Source: Micropterix aruncella (Eukaryota; Arthropoda; Insecta; Lepidoptera; Micropterigidae). Taken from it: a stretch of DNA of 64,000 bases. The notes beneath the pieces were generated by a model. It searched no databases and had not been told where the DNA came from. It saw nothing but the letters and a program-made list of their open reading frames with translations. The position numbers and the translations under genes are program-made. Position 1 is the stretch's first letter. Each line of letters starts with the position of its first letter. Shown here piece after piece: positions 46,650 through 61,945 of the stretch. The DNA lies in contig OX155964.1 in the NCBI GenBank assembly GCA_944548615.1, forward strand, positions 18,456,653 through 18,520,652, in the 5' to 3' direction.

Positions 46650-47037
46650 CACACACACACACACACAACTAGGGTTGTCGACTGCAGCGGGCGAGCCCGT
46701 TACCTCAGGAAGTTTTAACGATTAGTCGTTCTATCTCCCTGGAGTGAGCGCAAAAGACTTGAGGGCAAAACAGTCCACCATCTAGCTACGCCACAAGCCC
46801 GTAAGAGGCCAACGCCTTAACCGCGAGATAGCCAGGAAGGTTACCCGGCGGGCTTACACTCACGCCCTTTCTTCCAATTGTGACCAGATTACTCCAGTCT
46901 CTCGATTGGTTACGAGTCGAGGTCGCTTGCGCGGTCCTCTCCCTTACGAAGCGGTGAAACGGTGTTTACCGAATCTATCGCGGACCACAGCGTCCCACAG
47001 CGTCCACAGCGTCCACACACACACACACACACACACA
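46650..47037 (-). mobile_element. GCR element inserted in an (AC)n microsatellite
   Basis: AC runs lie on both sides (~46650-46668 and ~47011-47036). Between them are the GCR 3' half blocks 'GCGGGCGAGCCCGTTACCTC', 'AAACAGTCCACCATCTAGC', 'GTCGCTTGCGCGGTCC' and 'GGACCACAGCGTCC'. The last is tandemly repeated before the AC run. 5' truncated. Compared with 41248-42283 it lacks the AT-rich insertion, giving the uninterrupted junction 'CTTCCAATTGTGACCAGA'. Confidence 0.75.
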
Positions 47038-47695
47038 AATAGAAAGATAGACTTCGTCTCAGGGGGAGGCTCAAAATGGATATTTCCGTCTTCATATCGT
47101 CAAAAATAATGTGCGCGTTCATAATATTTTTCTTCCTGGTCAGTTGGTGAACCGGGAAATTAGTTATATACTTATATAGGTACGACTCGATTCAGCAGCA
47201 AGTCAAATGCGTATTTGGATGTGGAAATTTGAACATCTCGGAAGTGGCAGCTCTCACCGGGAGTCTCGTCATGCACCGGCCCGATTTTAAAGACTATGAT
47301 GATGTGTTAAAAAAGTGACAGACGCAGAAGCAGAAACGGAGGTCGTTCTTTTTCGGGCCGCGTTCGGACGACTCGGATCCGCGTTCGGACGACTCGGATC
47401 CGCGTTTTGGCGCCGATCTCAATTATGTTCTAGCTAGTCTCGGAATTCGGTTAAAGTTATCAACATTCAACCACTCCCTAATATCTTAACTGATAATAAT
47501 AACAAAAAGTAAACGAGAAACTAAAGTTAAACATGTATTAACTACAGTTTCAGAAGAAAAAAACTATTATTTTTTATTCTAAACCCGACTGGGTATTTTA
47601 TTATTATATACTCTGATACCTAGGTTATTTTTTTTAAATATTGCGCTTGAGGATTTTTATTCAAAAGCTTATATTTTCTTACGAAAAAATATTTA
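47038..47695. other. No gene; short tandem repeat
   Basis: A 21-base unit (starting CGCGTTCGGACGACTCGG) occurs twice at ~47360-47402. No coding feature. Confidence 0.4.
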
Positions 47696-47949
47696 TACTC
47701 TTTATTGTGAAATTTCACAATGGGCGGGTTTGTTGTCATACGACAATCTCTTCCAACCAACCCTATTATGAAGTGTTTTATATGTATGTGTGCGTGTAAC
47801 ATATGTGGAAGTGTGTGTCTTGTTATTGCATTCGATTGACAGAATTAAAATGCAATTCCGTTAATTTTATCCCAACTGCAAATGGTAACCCAGATGGGAA
47901 TCGAGCCCGGAACCTTACAAAGTAAGATCAGGCGACCTGCCGCTGGGCC
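47696..47949 (-). mobile_element. tRNA-derived SINE
   Basis: A minus-strand copy. The tail 'ACTCTTTATTGTGAAATTT' is at left; the B box complement 'GGGAATCGAGCCCGG' and head '..CGCTGGGCCC' are at right. It includes the perfect palindrome ATTGTGAAATTTCACAAT (47704-47721). Nearly full length. Confidence 0.85.
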
Positions 47950-47955
47950 CTTAGG

Positions 47956-48003
47956 CTCTCCAAGATGTTATCGCCAAAAAATGGTAATAACATCTTCGAG
48001 AGT
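47956..48003. repeat. 16-bp inverted repeat next to the SINE
   Basis: CTCTCCAAGATGTTAT pairs with ATAACATCTTCGAGAG (one mismatch) around a ~16-base spacer. It starts directly at the SINE 5' border. Confidence 0.6.
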
Positions 48004-50902
<2,899 letters not shown>

Positions 50903-51352
50903 ATGGTCGATTATATTGATTATACCCATGAGCAATTACTTTTGTCGACAACTTGCAGACCGGCCCAGGTAACATGGCAGCTCCGAGGCCCGGTAACGCA
51001 CTCTTGTAATCAATCGTTCGGCGAGCGGAGTAAAAGAAAACTGGATCAGTTAGTTAAACCATCGGTAAAGTTAATCAGTAGTTACTTCCGGGGTATTAAT
51101 AAGACGCTCGTAAAGATTAACTCAATGAAGATAAATGACCAAATGATCAATGATAAAATGAAGAACAATACGCTAAGAATAAAAGCCGGCGAATGCTGCT
51201 CTTTGCATGGAATACTGCATGGTAAAAAAACCTGCATACCTACAAGAAAATTCGCACAAATTAGGCCAATCCCACAGTTTAAACCCTCGGGGACGCGAGT
51301 CGATACTCACTATTCTGCACCACAGACTATATTTTTTCAAGGGCTCATTTAG
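50903..51352 (+). CDS. Hypothetical 149-aa frame, unrecognised
   Basis: The longest non-repetitive frame that starts with Met in the window. The product begins MVDYIDYTHEQLLLSTTCRP, is rich in Lys, Asn and Ile, and has a segment 'KINDQMINDKMKNNTLRIKA' that could be helical. No signal peptide, membrane segment, metal-binding pattern or known family motif was found. No flanking splice signals were found that would build a larger gene. Its length is only moderately unusual for 64 kb of AT-rich DNA, so chance is a serious alternative. Confidence 0.2.
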   Translation: MVDYIDYTHEQLLLSTTCRPAQVTWQLRGPVTHSCNQSFGERSKRKLDQLVKPSVKLISSYFRGINKTLVKINSMKINDQMINDKMKNNTLRIKAGECCSLHGILHGKKTCIPTRKFAQIRPIPQFKPSGTRVDTHYSAPQTIFFQGLI

Positions 51353-52017
51353 ACATGCGGTCTCTAAGATATGAAACGACCTATGGTGGACCTATGATGG
51401 ACCTATGGTGGAAAAAGCGAAAGTGATTTCTGATACAGGTAAACAAGTATTTAGTACTTTATAATGTTTATATGAGAGGACACACACTTGTAACCGTGGA
51501 TACAATAACTTGTGGATACAATAAAAAAACAGATACATTTACTAACTTCTTTTTAGAATAAAATAAAGAAAACCCTAAAAACCGTCGAAATTACGAAATT
51601 ACAGGTTTGGTGTTGAAAACTGGCATGGGGTTTCGTGATTCCAGACGATTTCTTATTAATCTATCTCGACATGTTCCGCAGACACCACCAAATGTTTCCC
51701 TGACTATTTTGAGCATTTGATCTGTAGTTTAGAGTGGCAAAGTAACCCGTGATCGGGTTTATCCGCGTGGTCGGGTCGAATCACGCGGGTAAGACTATAT
51801 ATGTACGTACCGCTTCCGTCTTTGAAGGGGTGGCAGTTTAAAATGGGACTCGGAAAAACTGCAATTGCCACTATATCTGTCTGTAGTAGTATTACTGCTC
51901 TACAGGATTAGCGGACTGATTCGACAGGGCGGCGAGGGAGTGCTGCAATGTACGTACGTTGTTTATTAGCTGCTTACTATTCAGCAATCACCATTTTGGT
52001 TAATTGTTCATATTTAT
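51353..52017. other. No gene; short tandem repeat
   Basis: 'CCTATGGTGGA' occurs three times with variation at ~51378-51412. No other feature. Confidence 0.4.
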
Positions 52018-53040
52018 ATTACAGAAAAAATATTTATTTTGAGTCTAAAATCATCTAACAAAGATAAGATTTTATACTTCTCCTATGTACGCAGCATTCT
52101 CGAATACGGATCTATCATTTGGTCGCCTCAGTATACAGTCTATAAAAATAGAGTTGAGAGACTCCAGAAATACTTCATGAGACATCTTGATTTCAAATCG
52201 TTTCAAACCTCCGAAAGTTACTCAGAGAGACTTAACCGTCATAACATGGACACACTCGAGGATAGGCGCCTCCAATTTGTATAAACGTTTTCTGTACAAT
52301 ATTATTAATAATAAAATAGACAGTCCCTATTCTGTTGGCAGAATCTCCTACCGAATCCCAAATAATAAGACAAGGGCTCGCGACTTATTTTATCTACCGC
52401 GAGTCAATACCAATTATGGTCAAAATATGTATTTTTATAGAGCACTTCGATCATATAACCTAAATTTTTAAATATTTGGATATTTTTAATTTATCTTCAA
52501 ATACTTGCTTCGAACAAATTAGAAATACGATAAACAGCCTTCGGGTTTAATTGGTATTTCTTCGTCCGTTAGGTACGCAGGCTGTGGTATTGTTTACTAC
52601 ACTATAACAATGCTTTCTAGCCAGTATAATATTTTCTAGTATTTTCTATAAAAGTTCATATGTATATTAACATCATAAATACATTGTGATTTATATTATA
52701 TATATTTATATTACCTATAATTTTATATTTTATTATTGCCTTGTCGTATTATTTATATTAATTTATTATTTGTGCACGTGTATGTATGTATATATGTATG
52801 TATGTTATATATAATCATATATCTTAAATACATCTACATAACTCATAATGTGGCTTCCCTATCCCTTTCCCCTTACTTAAACCTGCATTTTTTTTCAAAG
52901 CTCGTTGCACTGTAACAATAGATTTGGTTTAATTGTGAAAACTTTTAATTGGCCTTAAACTTGTATAATATGTGTTAGCATTAAGTTTAAAACGCTGTAA
53001 GTTTTCCGAAAAATAGAAATAAAATAAAATATGCTTTTTA
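52018..53040 (+). pseudogene. LINE ORF2 C-terminus with 3' UTR (jockey/CR1-like)
   Basis: Frame one (52039-52284) reads 'LYFSYVRSILEYGSIIWSPQ', 'NRVERLQKYFMRHL' and 'RHNMDTLEDRR'. After a frameshift near 52265 the next frame gives 'LYNIINNKIDSPYSVGRISY', 'RIPNNKTRARDLFYLPRVNT' and 'RALRSYNLNF'. This is the standard order of the ORF2 tail after the RT core in jockey/CR1-type elements. The 3' UTR continues to an AAAAT-type tail at ~53010-53035. Its last ~200 bp recur inverted at 62430-62700. RT active site and endonuclease are lost by 5' truncation. Confidence 0.8.
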
Positions 53041-53440
53041 ATTTTTTCCGAAAATTCTACCCTCTTGCGGCAGTGTTAAATTTGGTTTTTTATTTATCAT
53101 TTTTCATATAAGCTCTATAACATAGACCATCTTTCCTAAATAAGGAGGTATCAATAAAATAAAATAAAAATCTCCATACAAGAACGGAATGACCTGATGT
53201 AGCCACCGAGAGTATTTACTTATTCCGCTCCAGAAATCGTGCGTAGTTCTTGCAAGCATAGAAAGAAAAATCCTGATTTTATCTACTTATATTCCTTTAA
53301 TCGCTTGCTATCATATATATTGGGCCCGATTGCGTTTCTACGTGACCTAAAACTAAAATAAGTTCAAGCGAACGAGATAGAGCAATACGAGATAGAGCAA
53401 TACATTTATACTCTAGATACACACCAAAGTACAAGAATTA
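53041..53440. other. No gene; AAAAT-tailed end
   Basis: 'AATAAAATAAAATAAAAAT' at ~53153-53171 may be another LINE tail. A 16-base unit 'ACGAGATAGAGCAATA' is duplicated at ~53373-53404. Confidence 0.35.
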
Positions 53441-54048
53441 TCTAACCCATGTCTTAGGGTCTGCCTAACTCACACGTCAGCACCCATCTGGTAGCCTCCA
53501 CGCAGAACTGCGAGCCTGGGTATGACTCTGTAATTGAGGGCCAGTTCCCATGGGAATCGTTGTTCAAGCGCTCCTGGACGGTTTGCGCACCGTGCGGCGT
53601 CAACCAATCGACTGTGCATTAAAACTGATAACCGGGGGAGTCTGGTAAAGGCTTTCTTCTTAAAAGCGGGGTGGTTGTTAATCTTACGTCAAGCGCCTTG
53701 AAACGTCCAACCGGCTACCCGATACCGGGTGAACAGCCGGACAAAGGAAGCCGTGGTCCGCGATAGATTCGGTAGACACCGAATCACCGCTACGTAAAGG
53801 AAAGGACTGCGTAAGCGACCTCGAACCTGTAACCGTCGGGACGCCAGAGAAATCTGGCTGAAACGAAAAGTAAGGCCACGAGGTCGGCCCGCTTGGTGCA
53901 TCCCGCTGTCTCGCGGTAAGACGAGTGGCGTAACTAGACAGTGTCTTTTCCGCGCACCTCACGGGAGACAGAAAGATCAATTTCGTGAAAATTTCCTAAG
54001 GCGATGGGTTCGCCCGTTGTGGTCGACACCTCAAAGAGTCCACTACAA
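53441..54048 (+). mobile_element. GCR element copy with both 5' region and 3' end
   Basis: It contains 'GGTAGCCTCCACGCAGAACT', 'TTTGCGCACCGTGCGGCGTC', 'GATAACCGGGGGAGTCTGG', 'GGGTGAACAGCCGGACAAAG', 'GGTCCGCGATAGATTCGGTA', 'AAGCGACCTCGAACC' and the 3' block 'GGGTTCGCCCGTTGTGGTCG'. The 3' hairpin is partly lost (GATGGGTTCGCCCGT). This is the best uninterrupted copy for deriving a consensus. Confidence 0.82.
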
Positions 54049-54544
54049 ATGCCCCCAGATAAATAAAATTATTTCTGCGCTAGTTTCCATGCCTTTAGCA
54101 CTATCCAAGAGTTTACACATCACTCGAATACGTATTCGCAGTTGAAGATATATTTAAATAAACCGCTGTGTTAGTTTAGTTAATTTATTTTAGCATGATC
54201 TACGATCTCTGTGCGAGTTTTTTTATAGTGTTACCACCCAAAGGTGCTCCAGTTAACAAAATCTCGGTCTGCCATCTTTTGCAATGTAAAACACTCCTTT
54301 TTTCTCGCGATCTTTTATCAAAATTACCATCTGACCCAATCAGATTGCAATTGATCAATCATTTACAACACCCATCAGACGTCGTTATCATTGCAACTCA
54401 CAAAATTCATCAGATACTATCAAGCTCGAAAGTATGGGAGATCAAGAGTTCATAAACTTTCGGTTGATTTTTACATCTCTGTTACCGTATTTGATTGAGT
54501 GCGTAGATATGGAGGTACATTTGATTCATTTTAATCCATACTTT
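54049..54544. other. No gene seen
   Basis: An 86-codon frame at 54195 has no recognised domain. Confidence 0.35.
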
Positions 54545-54875
54545 TTATATTTTTACACGATTGCCCAAAAAAAAGGTGTGTAATGTTTCATGTGTGTTTT
54601 CCGTTTCATTATTCCACCATAACTTCTGAACGCTTCAACCGATTTAGAACTGTGTGGTATTGTTAGAATCATTGGGTCATCTCAGGCATCATAGGTAACC
54701 TAAACTGCTCAAATTTTGAATAAATAATTGTCTAAATGTGCAAATGTCAATAAATTAGGATAATTATGTCTTGTTTAGTATAAAATGAAAGGTCTGCTTG
54801 AGTACATTCCGAAAACATATATGTATCTATAAGGATAAATACATAAACCACAAACATTTAATTAAAAACCGTTTA
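54545..54875 (+). mobile_element. MITE-P copy, right end missing
   Basis: 'TTTTTACACGATTGCCC', 'CCACCATAACTTCTGAACGC', 'AACCGATTTAGAACTGTGTG' and 'AAATGAAAGGTCTGCTTGAG' occur in family order. It stops at 'AATTAAAAACCGT'. Confidence 0.82.
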
Positions 54876-56699
<1,824 letters not shown>

Positions 56700-56950
56700 T
56701 ACATTTTTAAAAATAGTATAAAAAGCTACGAGCACGTTGCGCTATCCAGCGGCAGGTAAACTATCGCTAACATTGTTTATTTGCGATGTATTACCTAACG
56801 CTAGATGGCGCAGCGCGCTCAACACATCTCAAACTTGTCTCGGTAGATATAATTTACAAATTTGATTTTTAAAAAAACTTTTTTTTTAAATCAAAAGTTC
56901 CTAGTTTTGTCGTACTGATTTATCTACTAAAATAAATGCCCTTAATGTAA
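56700..56950 (-). repeat. Palindrome-bearing repeat, related to 7650-7865
   Basis: 56737-56772 and 56783-56820 are imperfect inverted repeats (~34 bp arms: 'GCGCTATCCAGCGGCAGGTA' against 'TACCTAACGCTAGATGGCGC'). The right half through 56950 matches 7650-7865 inverted. Probably a MITE. Confidence 0.6.
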
Positions 56951-57243
56951 TCACAACCTGTATATCTAGTTTTTAGGCATATTTAAGTACTTCCCTGAAG
57001 AGCATTTATATAGACAATAAATTAAATTTGTTTAAGCGCCTATTACTCAATAGGCCATAATCCCTACAATAAAGGTATCGGGTGTTAATGAAAGGATATA
57101 AAAAGTTATAAATAGGTAATTTAAAAATTTTATTAGGAATTTATTCATTTTATATTAGGTAGCCCTAATTATGTTTTCCTATTAAAGTTTATAGAGACGA
57201 ACAACGCATAATTATAAGAAACGTATAGACCGTATAAACGTAA

Positions 57244-57275
57244 AGACCTAATTATAAGAAAATATAATTAGGTCT
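57244..57275. repeat. Perfect 13-bp hairpin, 6-nt loop
   Basis: AGACCTAATTATA and TATAATTAGGTCT flank AGAAAA. Confidence 0.75.
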
Positions 57276-57574
57276 ATCTACAATAAAGACGAGCAAGCAT
57301 GTTCGTCAGGCACGTAAATTTTTCGTGCTTGACAAGAAATCTTGATCGTCCAAAACCTAAGTTTGATGGCTTGAGAAGCAAACGACTCTGCGAAAATTAT
57401 CATTTTGCAATGCGACTCACGTCCAGTGATCTCGAACCTTACGTATTTTCGTTATTTCTACCGATATGGGGTCTGTCCTACCGAAATACCAAAATGTAAA
57501 GATTTTTCCACATTTCTGAGAATACCTACACAGAATTTTAAAATTAGATTAAAGAAATTTTTTGCTTCATACAA

Positions 57575-57965
57575 AATTGCTTGATTGATTGATTTGATTG
57601 ATTTTATTGCTGTGATTTATGTGATTGTTTGATGTGATTTATTGATTTTATTGATTTATGTGATTGAATGTTCGATCAATCAATCAGTCAGTCAATCAAT
57701 CAATCAATCATCATTAATCATTCATCATCAATTAATCAGACCACCAGTCAATCAGTCAATCATGATTAATCAATCATTCACTCAATATGTCAATCAATCA
57801 ATTAATCATCATCATAAATCAGTCATCAATCAATCATCAATCAATCATGAATCAATCATCATCAATCAGTCATCAATCAATTAATCATTAATTAATCAAT
57901 AGCAAATCATCAATCAATCATCAATCAATTATCAATCATCAATCAATCAATCATCAACCAATCAT
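57575..57965. repeat. Degenerate (ATCA)n/(TGAT)n simple repeat with strand switch
   Basis: 57575-57665 is TGATT-type; from ~57675 onward the sequence is AATCA-type, its complement. The whole is a large imperfect palindrome of simple sequence. The open frame across it ('NQSINQS') is repeat-derived. Confidence 0.85.
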
Positions 57966-58157
57966 TTCTTATTAACGTGACTCCCTGGTATAAAACTACA
58001 AAATTAGGCATTTTTGGTAAATATTGAACAAAAAAAATATTTGCTTATTTCCTGCGGTTTACGATCCCCTCCCAGCCCGCGACGGGAAGCTTGACCAGCA
58101 TGCTTACGGCTCCCTAGATGGTCAAAGCGACTTGACGGCTTGGCGCGGAGGCGCTGC

Positions 58158-58260
58158 TCCGGCGAATGAGTATAAACATGCTTGACAAGCATGCTTATTG
58201 TGTCATTATGCCACGTCAAGCATGATTGTTAATCACGTAAATGCTTGACAAGCATGCCTA
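58158..58260. repeat. Cluster of TGCTTGACAAGCA palindromes
   Basis: 'CATGCTTGACAAGCATG' at ~58178 and 'ATGCTTGACAAGCATG' at ~58242, with 'ACGTCAAGCATGATTG' between them. Each is self-complementary and together they form a larger inverted structure. A related 'CGTGCTTGACAAG' occurs at 57323. Confidence 0.65.
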
Positions 58261-58926
58261 ATCGCCTAGAGAGCCCTTAACATAAATAAATAATTTTGAT
58301 TCGAATTTTGAGGGCTTATTAGAGAACGACCGCATAAAATACACATTACGGTATGTCCTTCCAGTCAATGGATAGGACATTGATCCACGATCCATGATTC
58401 ATCCGTAACCGCACATCCATTAAGCTTGATCGTTGACATTTGGCCGCGATCTTGCGATAATGGTGAGATTTTCTGGCGCGCGCGCAGGTGTCAATGAAAT
58501 GGAAACCGCGCATTGAAACGTTTTTACTTTCCTTGACGAGTCGAGGCGATGCGACGCGGACGCGACGAGCGACGGGCGACGAGTTTTTGCTTCAATCTCG
58601 CTCGTCCCGGTCACCGCAACCGCAGTCAGGGCTGCTGGTGTAAATACGTAATGATCGCACATTCGCGCGCTGAATGGTTGCTCTTTCCATAATAATAATA
58701 ATATAATTGTATTTTTATCATTATCATAAGTGATACACATCAGGGAGTGTATCGAAGGGCAGATAACCAAGGGTATACGTTGGAGTACAACGAGTACATT
58801 TCATTCGCGTTTAATAGGAAATACCCGGTGGAAGCCCTGTATACCTGTCAACCTAACTAAATACCTCACCTTGTCCTCTCCTTTATCCTTCCCTGGGCAA
58901 CCTTAGCATAAGTCATTGACATACAT
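58261..58926. other. CpG-rich block with no recognised gene
   Basis: ~58430-58650 is CpG-rich with 'GACGCGGACGCGACGAGCGA'-type repeats. The minus frame of 116 codons across it has no domain. It could be regulatory or repeat-derived. Confidence 0.35.
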
Positions 58927-59634
58927 GGTGTTTGGCAGATAAACCGACACATTTTTTTGGGGGATTGGGGGGTCATTTACTGGCTTTTACACATATACCC
59001 TATATCCTAAAAGCCACTTTTTCTTATTATTTTTACCCGAAATTTTGCATTTCATTGTTGTCATAACCACTTTGTTTGTACAAGGCAGTAATTGAACAAA
59101 ACAACTTTTAATGTATTCTGCAATGTATTGTTAATGCATGCATGCATATTTTAAAATCGGTTTCATTATTAGAGTATTCAGCCCTGACAAAGAATTATGT
59201 TTTATTTTGATCAAATACTGAATGTTTTATATTGCATATAGCATGTCATTGGAACGGCTATAAATTACAGAACTTGCAAAAGTGCAAAATACCTTTCGGT
59301 TTTTTTTAAATAATGAATCTAGGACTTTTTTGATTTACACATTTGAAAGAGTTTGGAAGCCCGTAAGTCGTTTTCTTTAAACTATTTTAATTTATTCTAT
59401 AAAGTATTAATCTATAAAGTATTAATTTATTTGGAATACCAATACATTGCGAAACACAACAACGGTTATTTCGTGCTTTTTACCAAAAAATTATGATTAC
59501 AGCAAAATTTCGAAAAAAAATTGTATAATTTTTAAAAAAAGGGTGACAATTAGGACATAGGGTCTGTAGGTGAAAGGTAGCAAATCACCTCCACAATCCC
59601 TCAAAAAACTGTATCGGTTATTCTGCCAAACATC
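58927..59634. mobile_element. DNA transposon/MITE with ~130-bp inverted ends (~708 bp)
   Basis: Left 'GGTGTTTGGCAGATAAACCG', 'GGGGGATTGGGG' and 'ACCCTATATCCTAA' pair with right 'TTAGGACATAGGGT', 'CCACAATCCCTC' and 'CGGTTATTCTGCCAAACATC'. Weaker pairing continues to the 'CGAAATTTTGC' and 'GCAAAATTTCG' blocks. The internal ~450 bp is AT-rich with no transposase. Target duplication is unclear (ATACAT against TATATA). The superfamily was not recognised. Confidence 0.7.
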
Positions 59635-60435
59635 CTATATATTTGTATAATTTATTTTAAATTTAACTCTGTGTGCATAATTTGCTTCTGTGTGTATTGT
59701 ACGTTGACAATTAGGAAATAGTTTATTTAATCAACGCTTTTCAAACTTTTGCTCAAAAGTTTTCAAATACATATTTCCAAATACATATATTTTTAACAAA
59801 AATTGCCTATTTGCTTGGTTGATTTATTCACTTCACCAGTTAATTAAAACTGTCCCTGAATATAACTAGTGGGGGTCATAAAATCTATGCAAATCGATAA
59901 ACGCCTATTTCTTTCTTCAAGACTATTTATTTTGCACAGTGTAATAAGATAATAAACTAATGATTTTAAATAATCTGCCCGTTGTAAACGGGCCTGAAGT
60001 TTTGTGTGATAACAAAACGTCTACTTTGGGAATCGCCGCTCTACACTTGTCTCACTACGATTAATCGATCTGGCTACAAGTTTATTTTATTACTCCATCG
60101 CGAAAATAAAAGTTATATGTTATTTTTAATTGTAAATACTTGTCATGAAAACGAGTCTTTATTACATTACATCCAGAAACAGGATAATTTAAATACAGCG
60201 GCTACTATTTTAAGAGCATTCTCGGAATGAGCGAAATGCCACTGAAGCGCAGCGTAATGGAATTATCGTACTTTTTATAGCGCTGGGGACAAAGTGGGCA
60301 AACAGCTACCTTAATTAATTACATTCAGTACGCTGCGATAATAAGGCTGGGCAATGCGACGCATGGACTGTGTAATGAGGGCTCAAAACCGGTCCTTCAC
60401 TGGCGCCAATGGAACAGCATGAGCCGGGAGACATT
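59635..60435. other. No gene seen
   Basis: A 74-codon frame at 60006 has no domain. Confidence 0.35.
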
Positions 60436-60484
60436 AGCGACTAATGTCGCCCGGCATTAGTCGCTCCGGGCGACATTAGTCGCT
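60436..60484. repeat. Perfect 19-bp hairpin whose loop repeats part of the stem
   Basis: Arm AGCGACTAATGTCGCCCGG (60436-60454), loop CATTAGTCGCT, and the reverse-complement arm at 60466-60484. The loop equals the last 11 bases of the right arm, so the block ATTAGTCGCT occurs twice in direct and once in inverted orientation. Confidence 0.9.
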
Positions 60485-60754
60485 GGACGCTAAAATTTTC
60501 ATTTAATTATTTTTATTATATTTTTATTTTTGTTAAAAACATACAGCATAAAAAAGTAACATTTAAGCATAATATATAACAGTATTAAAGGCAATGATGT
60601 TTTAAATTATTTGCTGTACCTATAAGGATTACAAAATATGCTAAACAATACAATACAAAGAAAACCAAAAAGAAATTAAAACTAACAGTTAAAATCGCTA
60701 TGAGGGAGTGTATGGGTGCTGGTGTGTATTTGTGTGATGGAGAGCGTGTATGTG

Positions 60755-60800
60755 TGCGTGTGTGTGTGTGTTTGTTTGTGTGTGTGGGTGTGTGTATCTG
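60755..60800. repeat. (TG)n microsatellite
   Basis: An interrupted TG run inside a longer GT-rich stretch (60716-60830). Confidence 0.85.
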
Positions 60801-61492
60801 TAATGCGAATGTGCTTGTATGTGCATGCTAATTCAATCCGATCTGATAATCAGCTTTTCACGTACCTCCTTAACAAAGGATCGACTATTTTGGTGGTTAA
60901 ATATGTCAATATCGTTGAAGCATACATTGTATGCATGCATAACGCGCGGCAATAACGAATTGGAACCATAGTTAGTGTTGAACCTTGGTACGTAAAAAGT
61001 TGATTGAGTAAAAGGTATGTGAAAAGTTGATTAACATCGAATAGTTGGAGAGCCAGCGACAAAAAAGTGCAAGAGATTTGGAAAAGCTGATACTTTTAGA
61101 TCAAACAGTATTTTGGCCATAGAATGCAGGGATAATAAATAGAATGCAGGGATAATAATAACAGTCAACGGGCCAGATTCCGGGACACCTGGCGCTGGCG
61201 TACTAGAAAAAAATGTAATTGTAGTTAAACCCCCGAAGCGTTTGGGAAAAGCTGAAAATTCATCAGTAGACAGTGGATGAAATAAAGACCTCGAAATATA
61301 TGGTCAGACTGCTTCATAATCTAACGCATGGCGTCAGCATCTCCATACCACATTATATTGCGCCATTGCGGCCATTATATTGCGCAGCACGACCGATGCG
61401 TCATAGATCGATGCGTCAAATCTTGCGAGCTGAAATAGAACCACTTCCTTTTAGCCTATGAAATTGACATTTTACATGTTGTTTTAGTTCCA
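60801..61492. other. No gene; short tandem repeat
   Basis: 'ATAGAATGCAGGGATAATAA' is duplicated at ~61119-61160. Two related 'AAAAGTTGATTAACATCGAA'-like blocks lie near 61000. No coding domain. Confidence 0.4.
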
Positions 61493-61945
61493 AAGACAAT
61501 GCATTTTTATGATGAGCATGACCTGATTCTATACCCAGGATCGGCTCCCGACGAGGATACTCTTCTACGGTCAACAGCACAAAACATACAATGTTGTATA
61601 CGCATTCAATTTTAATATCCCGTTCTAAATTTCACTATGACATGGCTGAGGGTTGGCTCCCGACGAGGGGACTTCTCAACGGTCAACAGCACAGAAACGA
61701 AATTATGTATTCGCATTCAATTATGATAGCCTGTTCTAAGGCTTCGCCGCGACAGGGCTGTTGCACCTAGGGTTGGCTTCAAAAGAGGGGACTTCTCAAC
61801 GGTCAATAGCACAAACTTGAAATTCCGTATAGCATTTAATTATGATAGCCTGTTCTAAGTTCCACCATGACATAGCTGCTGTACCAAGGGTCGGCTCGGG
61901 ACAGAGCATCTTAATAAAAGCTTGTTTTTTTTTATGTGTTTTTAC
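61493..61945 (+). repeat. Element with ~120-bp tandem units (four)
   Basis: 'GGCTCCCGACGAGG'-type blocks occur at ~61541, 61655, 61777 and 61894. Each is followed by 'CTTCT.A.CGGTCAACAGCACA' and 'GCATTCAATT.TGATA'. Start ('GACAATGCATTTTTATG') and end ('CATCTTAATAAAAGCTTG') match the array at 35715-36047 inverted. Confidence 0.78.

Noticed and set aside
57642..57884. Asn/Gln/Ser-rich 80-codon frame
   Set aside because: It is a translation of the degenerate ATCA simple repeat.
58420..58770. 116-codon minus frame
   Set aside because: It crosses a CpG-rich block and AT-rich flank; no domain, no start context and no second support.
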